From Clostridium sp. MSJ-8 (GTDB taxonomy: Bacteria; Bacillota; Clostridia; Clostridiales; Clostridiaceae), in the NCBI RefSeq assembly GCF_018918325.1, contig NZ_JAHLQH010000051.1, forward strand, positions 1 through 39,128: 39,128 nt of DNA, in the 5' to 3' direction. Of the stretch, positions 17,346-25,552 are shown piece after piece. The position numbers and the translations under genes are program-made. Each line of letters starts with the position of its first letter. Position 1 is the stretch's first letter. The notes beneath the pieces are model-generated. The model saw nothing but the letters and a program-made list of their open reading frames with translations. It was not told the DNA's origin and did not search any database.

Positions 17346-17389
17346 AAAAAAAATCGACGCCTTAAAAAAGTCGTCTTGTTGATTTTTTT
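17346..17389. terminator. Bidirectional terminator between comFC and the FNT gene
   Basis: AAAAAAAATCGAC (17346-17358) pairs with GTTGATTTTTTT (17378-17389), with one G-T wobble and an inner GACG/CGTC pairing. It suits the two convergent genes. Confidence 0.75.
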
Positions 17390-17403
17390 ATATTTTTAAA
17401 TGT

Positions 17404-18015
17404 TTATTTTCTTTCTTTATCGGCAAATACAATACATCTACCACCAATAATATTACCAATTGTTACAAATAATAAACTTAGAAGCAACTTGCCAATCTTA
17501 ACATGCACACCACTACATATACCTATAGTGTAATATGTAAAGTTGGCAACAATATGTTCTGTAGACATTAATACAAAGCATAGAATTAAGAAACCACTTA
17601 TTAAATAATTTCTTTCTTTTTTGAATGCTGCAACGGATGCACATACTAATATATTACATGCTATACCACTTATAATCATTTGAAGTGGATTTAATGATAG
17701 TTTTTGTGAAACAAGATTAGCAACATCAGGTTTAATAATTTGATATAAACATACTGAAGTTACAATTCCACCTACAAGGTTTCCTACCCAAGTTATAGCT
17801 AAGCTAGATGCGTAATCCTTTAGAGCCATACTAGAATTGCTATAGACCTTTCCAGTAAATAAGTTTGTGTTAAATAGCATAATTAATAAAAGCCCTAGAT
17901 AAAAAGTAATAGCAGCTAAAAAGGCATTATTTGTTTTACTTAAGGTTATTAAATAACAAAAACAACCTAAAGATATAGATGCACCTCCTAAAATGCTATT
18001 TGTGAAATTTTTCAT
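17404..18015 (-). CDS. Formate/nitrite transporter (FNT) family channel
   Basis: This 203-residue hydrophobic protein has about six membrane segments. FNT features are visible: the NTNLFTGKV stretch, GIACNILVCASVAAF where the family has a conserved Asn/Cys loop, and STEHIVANFTYYTIGI, which contains the central EHxVAN motif with the His that lines the pore. FNT channels form pentamers and pass formate, nitrite or hydrosulfide. The length is shorter than the usual 250-280 residues, with very short termini, but all core motifs are there. The substrate cannot be told from sequence. AAGGAAA upstream on the minus strand supports the ATG at 18015. Confidence 0.8.
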   Translation of the reverse strand: MKNFTNSILGGASISLGCFCYLITLSKTNNAFLAAITFYLGLLLIMLFNTNLFTGKVYSNSSMALKDYASSLAITWVGNLVGGIVTSVCLYQIIKPDVANLVSQKLSLNPLQMIISGIACNILVCASVAAFKKERNYLISGFLILCFVLMSTEHIVANFTYYTIGICSGVHVKIGKLLLSLLFVTIGNIIGGRCIVFADKERK

Positions 18016-18121
18016 AAATTAATCATTTCCTTCCCCGCTAAGATATTTTAATTAAATCATATATGAAAAAAAAAATCAATTTTATAAATATCATTATATT
18101 TTAATATATAGATATATAATC

Positions 18122-18149
18122 TTGACAGTTAATAATACTTATATATAAT
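18122..18149 (+). promoter_or_regulatory. Sigma-A promoter of the raiA RNA
   Basis: A consensus TTGACA (18122-18127) is followed after 16 bp by a consensus TATAAT (18144-18149). The predicted start lies near 18156-18158, at the 5' end of the structured RNA. Confidence 0.85.
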
Positions 18150-18157
18150 AATAATGT

Positions 18158-18364
18158 AGAGTTAGGTCTGTGGTTGAAAGTCGATGCTAGTCGCAGGCAA
18201 AACGATCCACGTAACTTAAACAAAGTTTTAATGAGCATGGTGCGGTATAGAAGTAAGTCCTGCCAGTTATTTAGCTGAGAGGGTTAGTAGTGAGAGGGTA
18301 ATTCCGGGTAGCAAAAGCTCCAGCAGGCGAGTGTGGGGGCAAAAACCAGGTCAGCTGACTCTAT
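18158..18364 (+). ncRNA. raiA-motif structured non-coding RNA
   Basis: An RNA of about 205 nt with far more G and C than its surroundings lies between a consensus promoter and a strong terminator. GAGTTAG (18159-18165) pairs with CTGACTC (18356-18362) and closes the fold. Conserved-looking unpaired blocks are GGTTGAAAGTCGATGCTAGTCG and the 3' part CCAGCAGGCGAGTGTGGGGG. Its position just upstream of the gene for the ribosome hibernation factor (raiA/hpf) is where the raiA-motif RNA of Clostridia is known to lie. That RNA is abundant and disruption has been linked to sporulation and aggregation defects, but its mechanism is unsettled. A strong terminator separates it from hpf, so it is a free RNA and not a leader. 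Confidence 0.85.
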
Positions 18365-18410
18365 AAAAAAGAATGCATATCACATGATTTGTGATATGCA
18401 TTCTTTTTTT
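18365..18410 (+). terminator. Strong terminator of the raiA RNA
   Basis: GAATGCATATCACA (18371-18384) pairs perfectly with TGTGATATGCATTC (18390-18403), flanked by an A-run and a run of seven T. Confidence 0.95.
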
Positions 18411-18652
18411 AACGTATAGGAAAGTATATTTATAATATTAACAATAGTTTATTTTAATTTGCGTAATTGATAAAATTGTATAAAAAATGAGAAAAATGAA
18501 GAAAAAATAAGCATAGAAAATAAAAAAAAGACTATATAAATAAACATTGTGAAAATATTCTGTAAATTAAAAAAATAATGGTTGAGTTTTTTATTACAAA
18601 AGAGTAAAATTATATCAACAACAAGGAACAAAACAAATATAAATTCAACATA
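18411..18652. other. A/T-rich gap between raiA RNA and hpf
   Basis: About 240 bp with no supported gene. The strand is strongly purine-biased around 18477-18540. It must hold the hpf promoter, which was not identified with confidence. Confidence 0.5.
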
Positions 18653-18669
18653 TGAGAGGGGCTGGGCTT

Positions 18670-19212
18670 ATGAAAGTTAAAGTTGTGGCAAAAAATATAG
18701 AGGTTACACCTGCCTTAAAAGAGATGGTAGAAAAAAAGATTTCTAAATTGGATAAATATTTCGATCCTAATATAGAAGCTAAGGCTACTCTAAGTGTTCA
18801 GAAAAATAGCCAAATTGTAGAAGTAACTATTCCATTTAATGGAGTTGTTTTAAGAGTCGAAGAGAGTACAGATGATATGTACAAGTCTATTGATTTAGCA
18901 GAAGAAAAATTACAAAGACAAATAAGAAAACAAAAAACAAAGTTGTCTAGAAAGAATTCAGGTGGTTCTTTAAGATTCCCAGATTTCATTCCAACAGAAG
19001 TTGCTGAATCTGATGAAGACGAACCAGCATATAAAGTAGTTAGAACTAAAACATTTGATGTAAAACCAATGTCTCAAGAAGAAGCAATACTTCAAATGGA
19101 ATTAGTTGGTCATAATTTCTTTGTTTATCAAGATGCTAAGAGTAATAATGTAAATGTAATATATAAGAGAAAAGATGGAAATTATGGCTTAATAGAACCA
19201 GAATTAAGATAA
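18670..19212 (+). CDS. hpf: Long-form ribosome hibernation promoting factor
   Basis: The 180-residue protein has an N-terminal HPF/RaiA domain (MKVKVVAKNIEVTPALKEMV, with KISKLDKYFDP following) and a C-terminal dimerisation domain ending FFVYQDAKSNNVNVIYKRKDGNYGLIEP. This two-domain long form makes 100S ribosome dimers in resting cells. ATG 18670 is chosen because GAGAGGGG lies just upstream, within the extension that would start at ATG 18652. The gene follows the raiA RNA and has its own terminator. secA and prfB come next, an order common in Firmicutes. Confidence 0.96.
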   Translation: MKVKVVAKNIEVTPALKEMVEKKISKLDKYFDPNIEAKATLSVQKNSQIVEVTIPFNGVVLRVEESTDDMYKSIDLAEEKLQRQIRKQKTKLSRKNSGGSLRFPDFIPTEVAESDEDEPAYKVVRTKTFDVKPMSQEEAILQMELVGHNFFVYQDAKSNNVNVIYKRKDGNYGLIEPELR

Positions 19213-19221
19213 GATAATAAG

Positions 19222-19254
19222 AACTCCTCAGAAGAATTGCTGGGGAGTTTTTTT
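19222..19254 (+). terminator. Terminator after hpf
   Basis: AACTCCTCAG (19222-19231) pairs with CTGGGGAGTT (19240-19249), followed by T to 19254. The T-run is the left end of repeat copy B. Confidence 0.85.
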
Positions 19255-19404
19255 CTTTAGAAAATTATATTTTGTTTGTAGTTTAGGATAAGTATTTTAG
19301 ATATAATGATTAAGTGATGTTAGAGTTATATTATTTAAAGAGTAAAAAAGAAAAATAGTGCCATTATAGGTTCGAAAAACAAGTTTTGAAACCTGTAATA
19401 ATGG
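19248..19404. repeat. Interspersed repeat, copy B (about 157 bp, MITE-like)
   Basis: It aligns with copy A at 7809-7965 over its whole length. Its last part is a 44-bp near-palindrome (19361-19404) that begins CCATTATAGGTT and ends AACCTGTAATAATGG. After it, 19409-19450 resembles the spoIID terminator hairpin in reverse orientation. The copy occupies most of the 371-bp gap between hpf and secA. Confidence 0.7.
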
Positions 19405-19499
19405 ATAAACAAAATCGATGGCTTCATAATCACCTTGACGATTTTGTTCTATTTTTTAATATTTTATGTTAAAATCTTGTTATTTAATGTGTATATTTG

Positions 19500-19529
19500 T
19501 TGATAACAATTGTAATACAATGGTATAAT
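19500..19529 (+). promoter_or_regulatory. Sigma-A promoter of secA
   Basis: TTGATA (19500-19505) is followed after 18 bp by TATAAT (19524-19529) with an extended TGG just before it. Confidence 0.7.
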
Positions 19530-19583
19530 TTAATAACGGACACGTGATAATTATTTTTATGAAAGCAATGAAAGGAAGGAATT

Positions 19584-22106
19584 ATGGGACTATTTAAAAA
19601 CATATTCAAGTCATATAGTGAAAGGGAAGTAAATAGAATTATCCCTACAGTAGATAAGGTAATGGCATTATCAGATAAGATGCATGCATTATCAGATGAG
19701 GAACTTAGAGCTAAAACAGATGAATTTAAAAAGAGATTAAAAGATGGAGAAACATTAGATGATATTTTAGTAGAAGCATATGCAGTTGTGTGTGAAGCAT
19801 CTATTAGAACATTAGGATTAAATCCACATAAGGAACAAATTATAGGTGGTGTAGTTCTTCACCAAGGAAGAATTGCAGAAATGAAAACAGGAGAAGGTAA
19901 AACTTTAGTTGCTACATTCCCTAGTTATTTAAATGCATTAACTGGTGAAGGTGTTCATGTAATTACCGTTAACGATTTCTTGGCTAGAACTCAAATGGAA
20001 GACATGGGAAGATTATATAACTTCTTAGGATTAACAACAGGTGTAATTATACATGGCTTAACTAATGATCAGAGAAGAGAAGCATATGGAGCAGATATAA
20101 CATATGGAACAAATAATGAATTTGGATTTGATTATCTAAGAGATAATATGGTTATCTATAAAGAAGAAAGAGTTCAGAGACAACTTAATTTCTGTGTAGT
20201 AGATGAAGTTGACTCAATTCTTATTGATGAAGCTAGAACTCCCCTTATTATATCTGGAGCTGGAGATAAATCTACAGATTTTTATAAAGTAGCAGATTAT
20301 TTTGTTAAAGGTTTAAAAGCAGAAGATGATTACTTTATAGATGAAGAAGCAAATGCAGTTATGTTAACAGATGCAGGTATAGAGAAAGCAGAAAAACATT
20401 TTAATGTTGAAAACTATGCAGATGCTGAAAATATGTCATTACAACATTATATAACTCAAGCATTAAAAGCTAATTATTCAATGAGAATTGATAAAGATTA
20501 TATGGTTAAGGATGGCCAAGTAATAATAGTTGATGAATTTACTGGAAGACTTATGGAAGGTAGAAGATACTCAGATGGGTTACACCAAGCAATTGAAGCA
20601 AAAGAAGGTGTAAAAATAGCAAGAGAATCAAAGACATTAGCTACAATAACATTCCAAAATTACTTCAGAATGTACAATAAGTTATCAGGTATGACTGGTA
20701 CAGCATTAACAGAAGAAAATGAATTTAGAGAAATATATGGATTAGATGTTATAGTAATTCCTACTCACAAACCAGTAATAAGAGAAGATAAACCAGATTT
20801 AATATATAAAAATGAAAAAGGTAAGTTAGATGCAATAGTTAAAGAAATAAAAGAAACTCATGAAAAAGGTCAACCAGTGCTTGTTGGTACAGTAAGTGTT
20901 GAAAAATCAGAAGAGTTATCTAAGTTACTTAAGAAAAATGGAATACCTCATCAAGTATTAAATGCAAAATATCATGAAAAAGAAGCTGAAATTATAAGCC
21001 ATGCTGGTGAATTAGGAATGGTTACAATTGCTACAAATATGGCTGGTAGAGGTACAGATATTAAGTTAGGTGAAGGTGTTGTAGAAGTAGGCGGATTAAA
21101 GATTATAGGTACTGCTAGACACGAATCAAGAAGAATTGATAACCAATTAAGAGGTCGTGCTGGTAGACAAGGAGATCCAGGTTCATCTAGATTTTATATA
21201 TCACTTGATGATGATCTTATGAGAATATTTGGCTCAGAGAGAATTCAAGCAGTTGTAGATAGATTAGGATTAGAAGATGATGATGCAATTGAAAACAAGT
21301 TTATAACAAAACAAATAGAAAATGCACAAAAGAAAGTTGAAGGAAATAACTTTAGTATAAGAAAAACATTATTAGGATATGATGATGTTATGAATATGCA
21401 AAGAGAAGTTATTTACAAACAAAGAACTGAAGTACTTGAAGGTGAAGATCTAAAAGATCAAATAATATCTATGGTTAAGGAAGTTATATCTAATGCTGTA
21501 GATGGACATTTACTAAATGCAGAAGAAAATTTTGAAGCTGAATTGAAGAAATTAATAACATATTTAGATGGAATTTGTGTACCTGCAAGTAGAGTTGACA
21601 TTGAAGAATTGAAGAATATGTCTAATGATGAAATAAAAGAAAAATTAACATCGATAGCCTTAAAATTATATGATGAAAAAGAACAAGAATTTACATCAGA
21701 AAAAATGAGAGAATTAGAAAGAGTAATTCTTCTAAAGACAGTTGATAGTAAATGGATGGATCATATAGATAATATGGATCATTTAAAACAAGGTATTGGA
21801 CTTAGAGCATTTAAACAACAAGAACCAGTTCAAGCATATCAAATGGAAGGTAGTGATATGTTTGCAGAGATGATTGAAAGTATAAAGATTGATACTGTAA
21901 AATATCTATTCCACGTTCAAATAGAAAAGGCTCCAGCGAGAGAAAGAGTAGCTAAAGAAACTGCAGCAGTTCACGCTTCAGCTGGTGGTTCTGAAGAACC
22001 AGCAAAGAGAGAACCTATTAGAAAAGAAAGAGAAATAGGTAGAAATGAATTATGCCCATGTGGTAGTGGTAAAAAATATAAAAATTGTTGTGGAAGAGAA
22101 GTGTAA
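19584..22106 (+). CDS. secA: Preprotein translocase ATPase SecA
   Basis: The 840-residue motor drives proteins through SecYEG at the membrane. Walker [12 protein letters not shown] is near residues 98-108, the DEAD-like [17 protein letters not shown] near 206-222, and the second nucleotide-binding fold contains [14 protein letters not shown] and [13 protein letters not shown]. The C-terminus ends with the zinc-binding SEC-C motif [14 protein letters not shown], used for SecB or ribosome contact. Length is normal. AAAGGAAGG precedes the ATG. A terminator separates it from prfB. Confidence 0.98.
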   Translation: MGLFKNIFKSYSEREVNRIIPTVDKVMALSDKMHALSDEELRAKTDEFKKRLKDGETLDDILVEAYAVVCEASIRTLGLNPHKEQIIGGVVLHQGRIAEMKTGEGKTLVATFPSYLNALTGEGVHVITVNDFLARTQMEDMGRLYNFLGLTTGVIIHGLTNDQRREAYGADITYGTNNEFGFDYLRDNMVIYKEERVQRQLNFCVVDEVDSILIDEARTPLIISGAGDKSTDFYKVADYFVKGLKAEDDYFIDEEANAVMLTDAGIEKAEKHFNVENYADAENMSLQHYITQALKANYSMRIDKDYMVKDGQVIIVDEFTGRLMEGRRYSDGLHQAIEAKEGVKIARESKTLATITFQNYFRMYNKLSGMTGTALTEENEFREIYGLDVIVIPTHKPVIREDKPDLIYKNEKGKLDAIVKEIKETHEKGQPVLVGTVSVEKSEELSKLLKKNGIPHQVLNAKYHEKEAEIISHAGELGMVTIATNMAGRGTDIKLGEGVVEVGGLKIIGTARHESRRIDNQLRGRAGRQGDPGSSRFYISLDDDLMRIFGSERIQAVVDRLGLEDDDAIENKFITKQIENAQKKVEGNNFSIRKTLLGYDDVMNMQREVIYKQRTEVLEGEDLKDQIISMVKEVISNAVDGHLLNAEENFEAELKKLITYLDGICVPASRVDIEELKNMSNDEIKEKLTSIALKLYDEKEQEFTSEKMRELERVILLKTVDSKWMDHIDNMDHLKQGIGLRAFKQQEPVQAYQMEGSDMFAEMIESIKIDTVKYLFHVQIEKAPARERVAKETAAVHASAGGSEEPAKREPIRKEREIGRNELCPCGSGKKYKNCCGREV

Positions 22107-22125
22107 TTTAGTTTAATATATAATT

Positions 22126-22170
22126 AAGAGGGGATGGCAATAGAATTCTTCTTTTGCACATCCTTTTTTT
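22126..22170 (+). terminator. Terminator after secA
   Basis: GGATG with CAA nearby (22132-22140) pairs with TTG and CATCC (22154-22163), with an A/G-rich base, followed by seven T. Confidence 0.75.
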
Positions 22171-22199
22171 ACTCTTTAGGAAATTATATTTTGTTTGTT
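22164..22199. repeat. Solo left end of the interspersed repeat
   Basis: From the secA terminator T-run onward, ACTCTTTAGGAAATTATATT and then TTGTTTG match the left ends of copies A and B, after which the similarity stops. Confidence 0.55.
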
Positions 22200-22250
22200 G
22201 TAAATAATTTGCTTAATCAATAATTATTAATATTAACTGAGGTGATGACT

Positions 22251-23352
22251 TTGAATATAGAACTAGAAAAAGAAATGTCTAAGTTACCTACTATAAAGGA
22301 AAATTTAAAGGAAATGGGGGCTTCTCTTTGACAAGGAAGCGCTTGAAAGAGAACTTAGAGAATTAGAATTTAAAATGCAAGAAAACGGATTTTGGGATGA
22401 TGTTAAGAAGGCAGAAGAAGTAACTAAGCAGAGTAAGAGAATAAAAGATAAATTAGAAAAATATGAATTTCTAGTTTCTGCAGTAGATGACGTTGAAGTG
22501 TTACATGAACTTATGGAAGAAGATGATAATGAAGTAGCTGAGGAAATAATATCGGAGATAAAAGATATCGAAAAGAAAATCTACGAATATAAAATAGAAA
22601 TATTATTATCAGGAGAGTATGATCAAAATGATGCAATAATGACACTTCATGTGGGTGTTGGTGGAACAGATGCTAATGATTGGACTGAAATGCTTCTAAG
22701 AATGTACACTAGATGGTGTGAGAAGAAGGGGTATAAGACAGAAATCATTGATCTTCTAGAAGGTGAAGAAGCGGGAATAAAGAGTGTAACAATGAAAATT
22801 AATGGCAATAATGCATATGGATATTTAAAAGCAGAAAAAGGAATTCATAGATTAGTAAGAATATCTCCTTATAATGCTAATGGAAAGCGTCAAACATCTT
22901 TTGCTTCTGTAGAAGTTTTACCCCAACTTACTAAAGATCAAGATATAGATATAAGACCAGAAGATTTGAGAATAGATACTTATAGAGCAAGTGGAGCTGG
23001 AGGTCAGCATATTAATAAAACAGAATCAGCAGTTAGAATAACTCATATTCCTACAGGAATAGTTGTTCAATGTCAAAATGAGAGAAGTCAGTTCTCTAAT
23101 AAAGATACAGCAATGGAGATGTTAAAATCTAAATTAATAGAATTAAAGGAAAGAGCTCATAAGGAAAAAATAGAGGATCTAACAGGTGAATTAAAAGATA
23201 TGGGATGGGGAAGTCAGATAAGGTCTTATGTATTCCATCCATATAGTTTAGTAAAAGATCATAGAACAAATGTAGAAACTTCTAATGTAAATGCAGTAAT
23301 GGATGGCGATATTGATTTATTTATAAATAGTTATTTATCTATGAATAATTAA
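22251..23352 (+). CDS. prfB: Peptide chain release factor 2, with programmed +1 frameshift
   Basis: RF2 reads UGA and UAA stop codons. The gene starts at TTG 22251, 5 nt after GAGGTGA (22239-22245), and runs 26 codons to an in-frame TGA at 22329-22331. The site reads CTT TGA C, preceded by an internal Shine-Dalgarno-like GGGGG (22316-22320), the classic autoregulatory frameshift. After slipping +1 on CTT, translation continues from GAC 22330 to 23352, giving about 366 residues. The catalytic GGQ lies in GAGGQHINKTES. The codon-recognition region before it is normal. Low RF2 levels slow termination at the UGA and so favour the shift. Confidence 0.97.
22316..22332 (+). promoter_or_regulatory. 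Programmed +1 frameshift signal of prfB
   Basis: GGGGG (22316-22320) acts as internal ribosome pause site and CTTTGAC (22326-22332) as slip site. The spacing of a few bases matches known prfB signals. Confidence 0.95.
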
Positions 23353-23366
23353 GCGAGGTGTTAAGG

Positions 23367-24251
23367 GTGAGATATTATTTAGAGAATGATGAATTAAAGA
23401 TTGAATTATGTGATGAGGGCGGAGAGATGTTCTCTATAATGGGCAAAAAAGATAACACTGAATACTTATGGAATGGAAGAAATTATGGGTGGCCTTTATC
23501 AGCACCAACATTATTTCCTATTGTATGTAAAGTAAAAGATAATAAATATACTTATAATGGAAAAGAGTATTTTATGTATTGTCATGGTTTTGCAAACTTT
23601 GCAGAATATGAAGTTATTCATAAGGAAAATGATAATATAACATTTGAATTAAAATATAAAGAAGAATATAAGGAATTATATCCATTTAAATTCTCATTAA
23701 AAACTAACTACAAGCTTAAAGATAATAAAATTATAATAAGTTTTTATGTTGAAAACTTAAGTGATACTGAAGAAATGATATTTTCTATAGGTTCACACCC
23801 ATCATTTAAATGTCCAATTAAATATGAAGAGGAATTAAGTGATTATTATCTTGAGTTTGAAAAAGTAGAGAAAGAAGCTAAGGTATTTGAAATTAATGAA
23901 AAAGATTATTTAACAGGTAATGAAAATGTATATCTTAAAAATAATAATATTATTAAGTTAACTGAAGATACATTTAAAAATGGAACAATTTTATTTAATA
24001 ATTTAGAGTCAGAGAATATAACATTAAAGTCTAATAATTCGTCTAAATATGTAAAAGTAAACTTTTCAGGATTTCCCTACTTGGCTTTATGGGCAACAGA
24101 AAATACACGACCTTTTGTATGTATAGAGCCTTGGTATGGTCATGCGGATTTTGAAGATTTTACTGGAGATTTTTCTGACAAAGAAGATACTCTTAAGTTA
24201 AATCCTAAAGAAGAATTCAGATGTAAATATACAATAGAGATTGGTCAATAA
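23367..24251 (+). CDS. Aldose 1-epimerase (mutarotase) family protein
   Basis: The start is GTG 23367, 6 nt after GAGGTG (23355-23360), giving 294 residues. The fold is an all-beta galactose mutarotase type. YLWNGRNYGWPLSAPTLFPIV near the N-terminus, the YCHGFA loop with a conserved His and the later SIGSHPSFKCP with a second His match the aldose-1-epimerase superfamily. The late stretch LALWATENTRPFVCIEPWYGHAD holds a Glu at the expected catalytic-base position. The sugar substrate is unknown; members like this are often called YphB or LacX-type. It starts 14 bp after prfB but need not share its function. Confidence 0.85.
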   Translation: MRYYLENDELKIELCDEGGEMFSIMGKKDNTEYLWNGRNYGWPLSAPTLFPIVCKVKDNKYTYNGKEYFMYCHGFANFAEYEVIHKENDNITFELKYKEEYKELYPFKFSLKTNYKLKDNKIIISFYVENLSDTEEMIFSIGSHPSFKCPIKYEEELSDYYLEFEKVEKEAKVFEINEKDYLTGNENVYLKNNNIIKLTEDTFKNGTILFNNLESENITLKSNNSSKYVKVNFSGFPYLALWATENTRPFVCIEPWYGHADFEDFTGDFSDKEDTLKLNPKEEFRCKYTIEIGQ

Positions 24252-24254
24252 ACT

Positions 24255-24315
24255 AATTCTAATAGATAAAACTTATTCATCTATTAGAATTTAATATGTC
24301 TAATGGATGAATAAG
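24255..24315 (+). promoter_or_regulatory. Three-segment element with mutually exclusive hairpins
   Basis: Segment 1 (AATTCTAATAGAT, 24255-24267) pairs perfectly with segment 2 (24279-24291) across an 11-nt loop. Segment 2, extended to 24272-24288, can instead pair over 17 bp, with one wobble, with segment 3 (24299-24315). Neither hairpin has a proper T-run. It lies between the epimerase gene and the small membrane protein. Confidence 0.6.
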
Positions 24316-24400
24316 ATTAAGTAGCATATATGTATGTTATCATAATATGAGATAGTACATAGGATAATTGTTTTAAAGCACTAGGAGGATATAGATATAA

Positions 24401-24718
24401 ATGGAGATAGTTAAACTTGGAATAAAGCTAGCGTTAGCTCTAGCTGTAGGAACAGAAATTGGGTTTTTGATTCAAAGAATGTACATAGATATTAGATTGA
24501 TAGCGATAGCATCAGTGCTTACAGTTACTGCAGCATTAGTTACATTAGCATATCCAGTTATAGATGTACTTGCATCAATAACAATATTTTTATACATATT
24601 AACTAGAGATACTGAGATTCCTCTTTCTCCAGATGCAATGTTAGCATCTATTGTAGGATTTTCATTTGTTGCAATACTTATTGTAGAGAAGTTTATAAAT
24701 GTATCATGTTTAATGTAG
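24401..24718 (+). CDS. Small membrane protein, unknown function
   Basis: The 105-residue protein is almost wholly hydrophobic, with about three to four membrane segments. The first segment, KLALALAVGTEIGFLIQRM, faintly recalls the N-terminus of MgtC/SapB proteins (a Gly-rich helix followed by a Glu or Arg turn), but the conserved MgtC residues are not clear, so no name is given. The ribosome site is AGGAGGATA (24383-24391). It is followed by the UspA gene after about 100 bp. A stress or ion-related role would be a guess. Confidence 0.6.
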   Translation: MEIVKLGIKLALALAVGTEIGFLIQRMYIDIRLIAIASVLTVTAALVTLAYPVIDVLASITIFLYILTRDTEIPLSPDAMLASIVGFSFVAILIVEKFINVSCLM

Positions 24719-24815
24719 TAAAAAATTAATTTAAGAAAAGTTAACAAAAAGTGAACATTTAAATGTAAAGGTTTTTACCCCTAGAAGTCGAATATATAAA
24801 TAAGGGGTGATAAAT

Positions 24816-25226
24816 ATGAGCAAGAAGAAAATTTTAGTACCTATAGATGGAACAGAGAGAAGTATGCATTCATTAGAATTGGTGAAGAGTTTATATTCTA
24901 AAGATGCAATAGAATTAACTATAATGTATGTTAAGGAATTAGTTTTTATTAATGGAATGGTAGTTTCTGAAGAAATACAATCATCTCAAGAGCAAGGTGA
25001 AAGTTTACTAGAAAAAGCTAAAAAAATAATGGATGGATATGATGTAAAAACATACTTTACATTTGGATATCCTGTTGAAGAAATATTAAATAAATCTCGT
25101 GAAGAACAAATAGATATTATAGTTATGACTAAGTCAACTAAGAAGGGCTTAACTAGAATGATAGGCTCTGTAACATCTAATGTAGTAAAAAGAGCAGAAT
25201 CTATAGTAATGATTGTACCAGAATAA
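24816..25226 (+). CDS. Universal stress protein (UspA family)
   Basis: Starting from ATG 24816, which has AAGGGGTG upstream, the product has 136 residues. The N-terminal KKILVPIDGTERSMHSLELV and the C-terminal ATP-binding-type motif GSVTSNVVKRAESIVMIVPE (pattern G-2x-G-9x-G-S/T in the family) identify it, though here the Gly of the G-2x-G loop appears only in part (TKKGLTRMIGSVTSNV). It is a soluble, probably dimeric protein that binds nucleotide in some family members. The exact stress is unknown. It is followed by the promoter of tRNA-Trp. Confidence 0.88.
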   Translation: MSKKKILVPIDGTERSMHSLELVKSLYSKDAIELTIMYVKELVFINGMVVSEEIQSSQEQGESLLEKAKKIMDGYDVKTYFTFGYPVEEILNKSREEQIDIIVMTKSTKKGLTRMIGSVTSNVVKRAESIVMIVPE

Positions 25227-25233
25227 AAAATGT

Positions 25234-25262
25234 TTGACAGTTTTATTTTTACGTGTTAAAAT
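25234..25262 (+). promoter_or_regulatory. Sigma-A promoter of tRNA-Trp
   Basis: TTGACA (25234-25239), a 17-bp spacer and TAAAAT (25257-25262), 12 bp before the tRNA. Confidence 0.85.
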
Positions 25263-25274
25263 AAAACTCGTCTT

Positions 25275-25350
25275 AGGGGTATGGCTCAATTGGTAGAGTA
25301 GTGGTCTCCAAAACCATTGGTTCTGGGTTCGAGTCCTAGTGCCCCTGCCA
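25275..25350 (+). tRNA. tRNA-Trp (anticodon CCA)
   Basis: The acceptor AGGGGTA (25275-25281) pairs with TGCCCCT (25340-25346, one G-T). The anticodon CCA is at 25308-25310 within CTCCAAA. The T arm GGGTTCGAGTCC is present and the 3' CCA is encoded at 25348-25350. Confidence 0.97.
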
Positions 25351-25358
25351 GATTAATA

Positions 25359-25394
25359 AACTTGGAATCTTTGTTAGAGATTCCAAGTTTTTTT
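25359..25394 (+). terminator. Terminator after tRNA-Trp
   Basis: AACTTGGAATCT (25359-25370) pairs perfectly with AGATTCCAAGTT (25378-25389), followed by T. Confidence 0.9.
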
Positions 25395-25552
25395 GTGCTA
25401 TGGATAATATGCTAGAATGTAGATGTTAAGATAATGATAAAAATATGATATTAAATGGGAATGAATAAAAAAATTAGCGAGATAATTTAAGCTTTTTTGT
25501 AATGATTTATGATAAAATAAGAACAAAAGTTCTATTAAGATTGGAGATTATT

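Noticed and set aside
18158..18364. Cobalamin riboswitch, T-box, 6S or RNase P RNA
   Set aside because: The GAAAGTC and CGCAGGC-like bits recall a cobalamin box, but a terminator separates it from hpf, no T-box sequence or RNase P core is present, and position next to hpf fits the raiA motif better.
22251..22331. prfB broken by a nonsense mutation
   Set aside because: The TGA lies in the conserved CTTTGAC slip site with an upstream G-run, which is the normal programmed frameshift.
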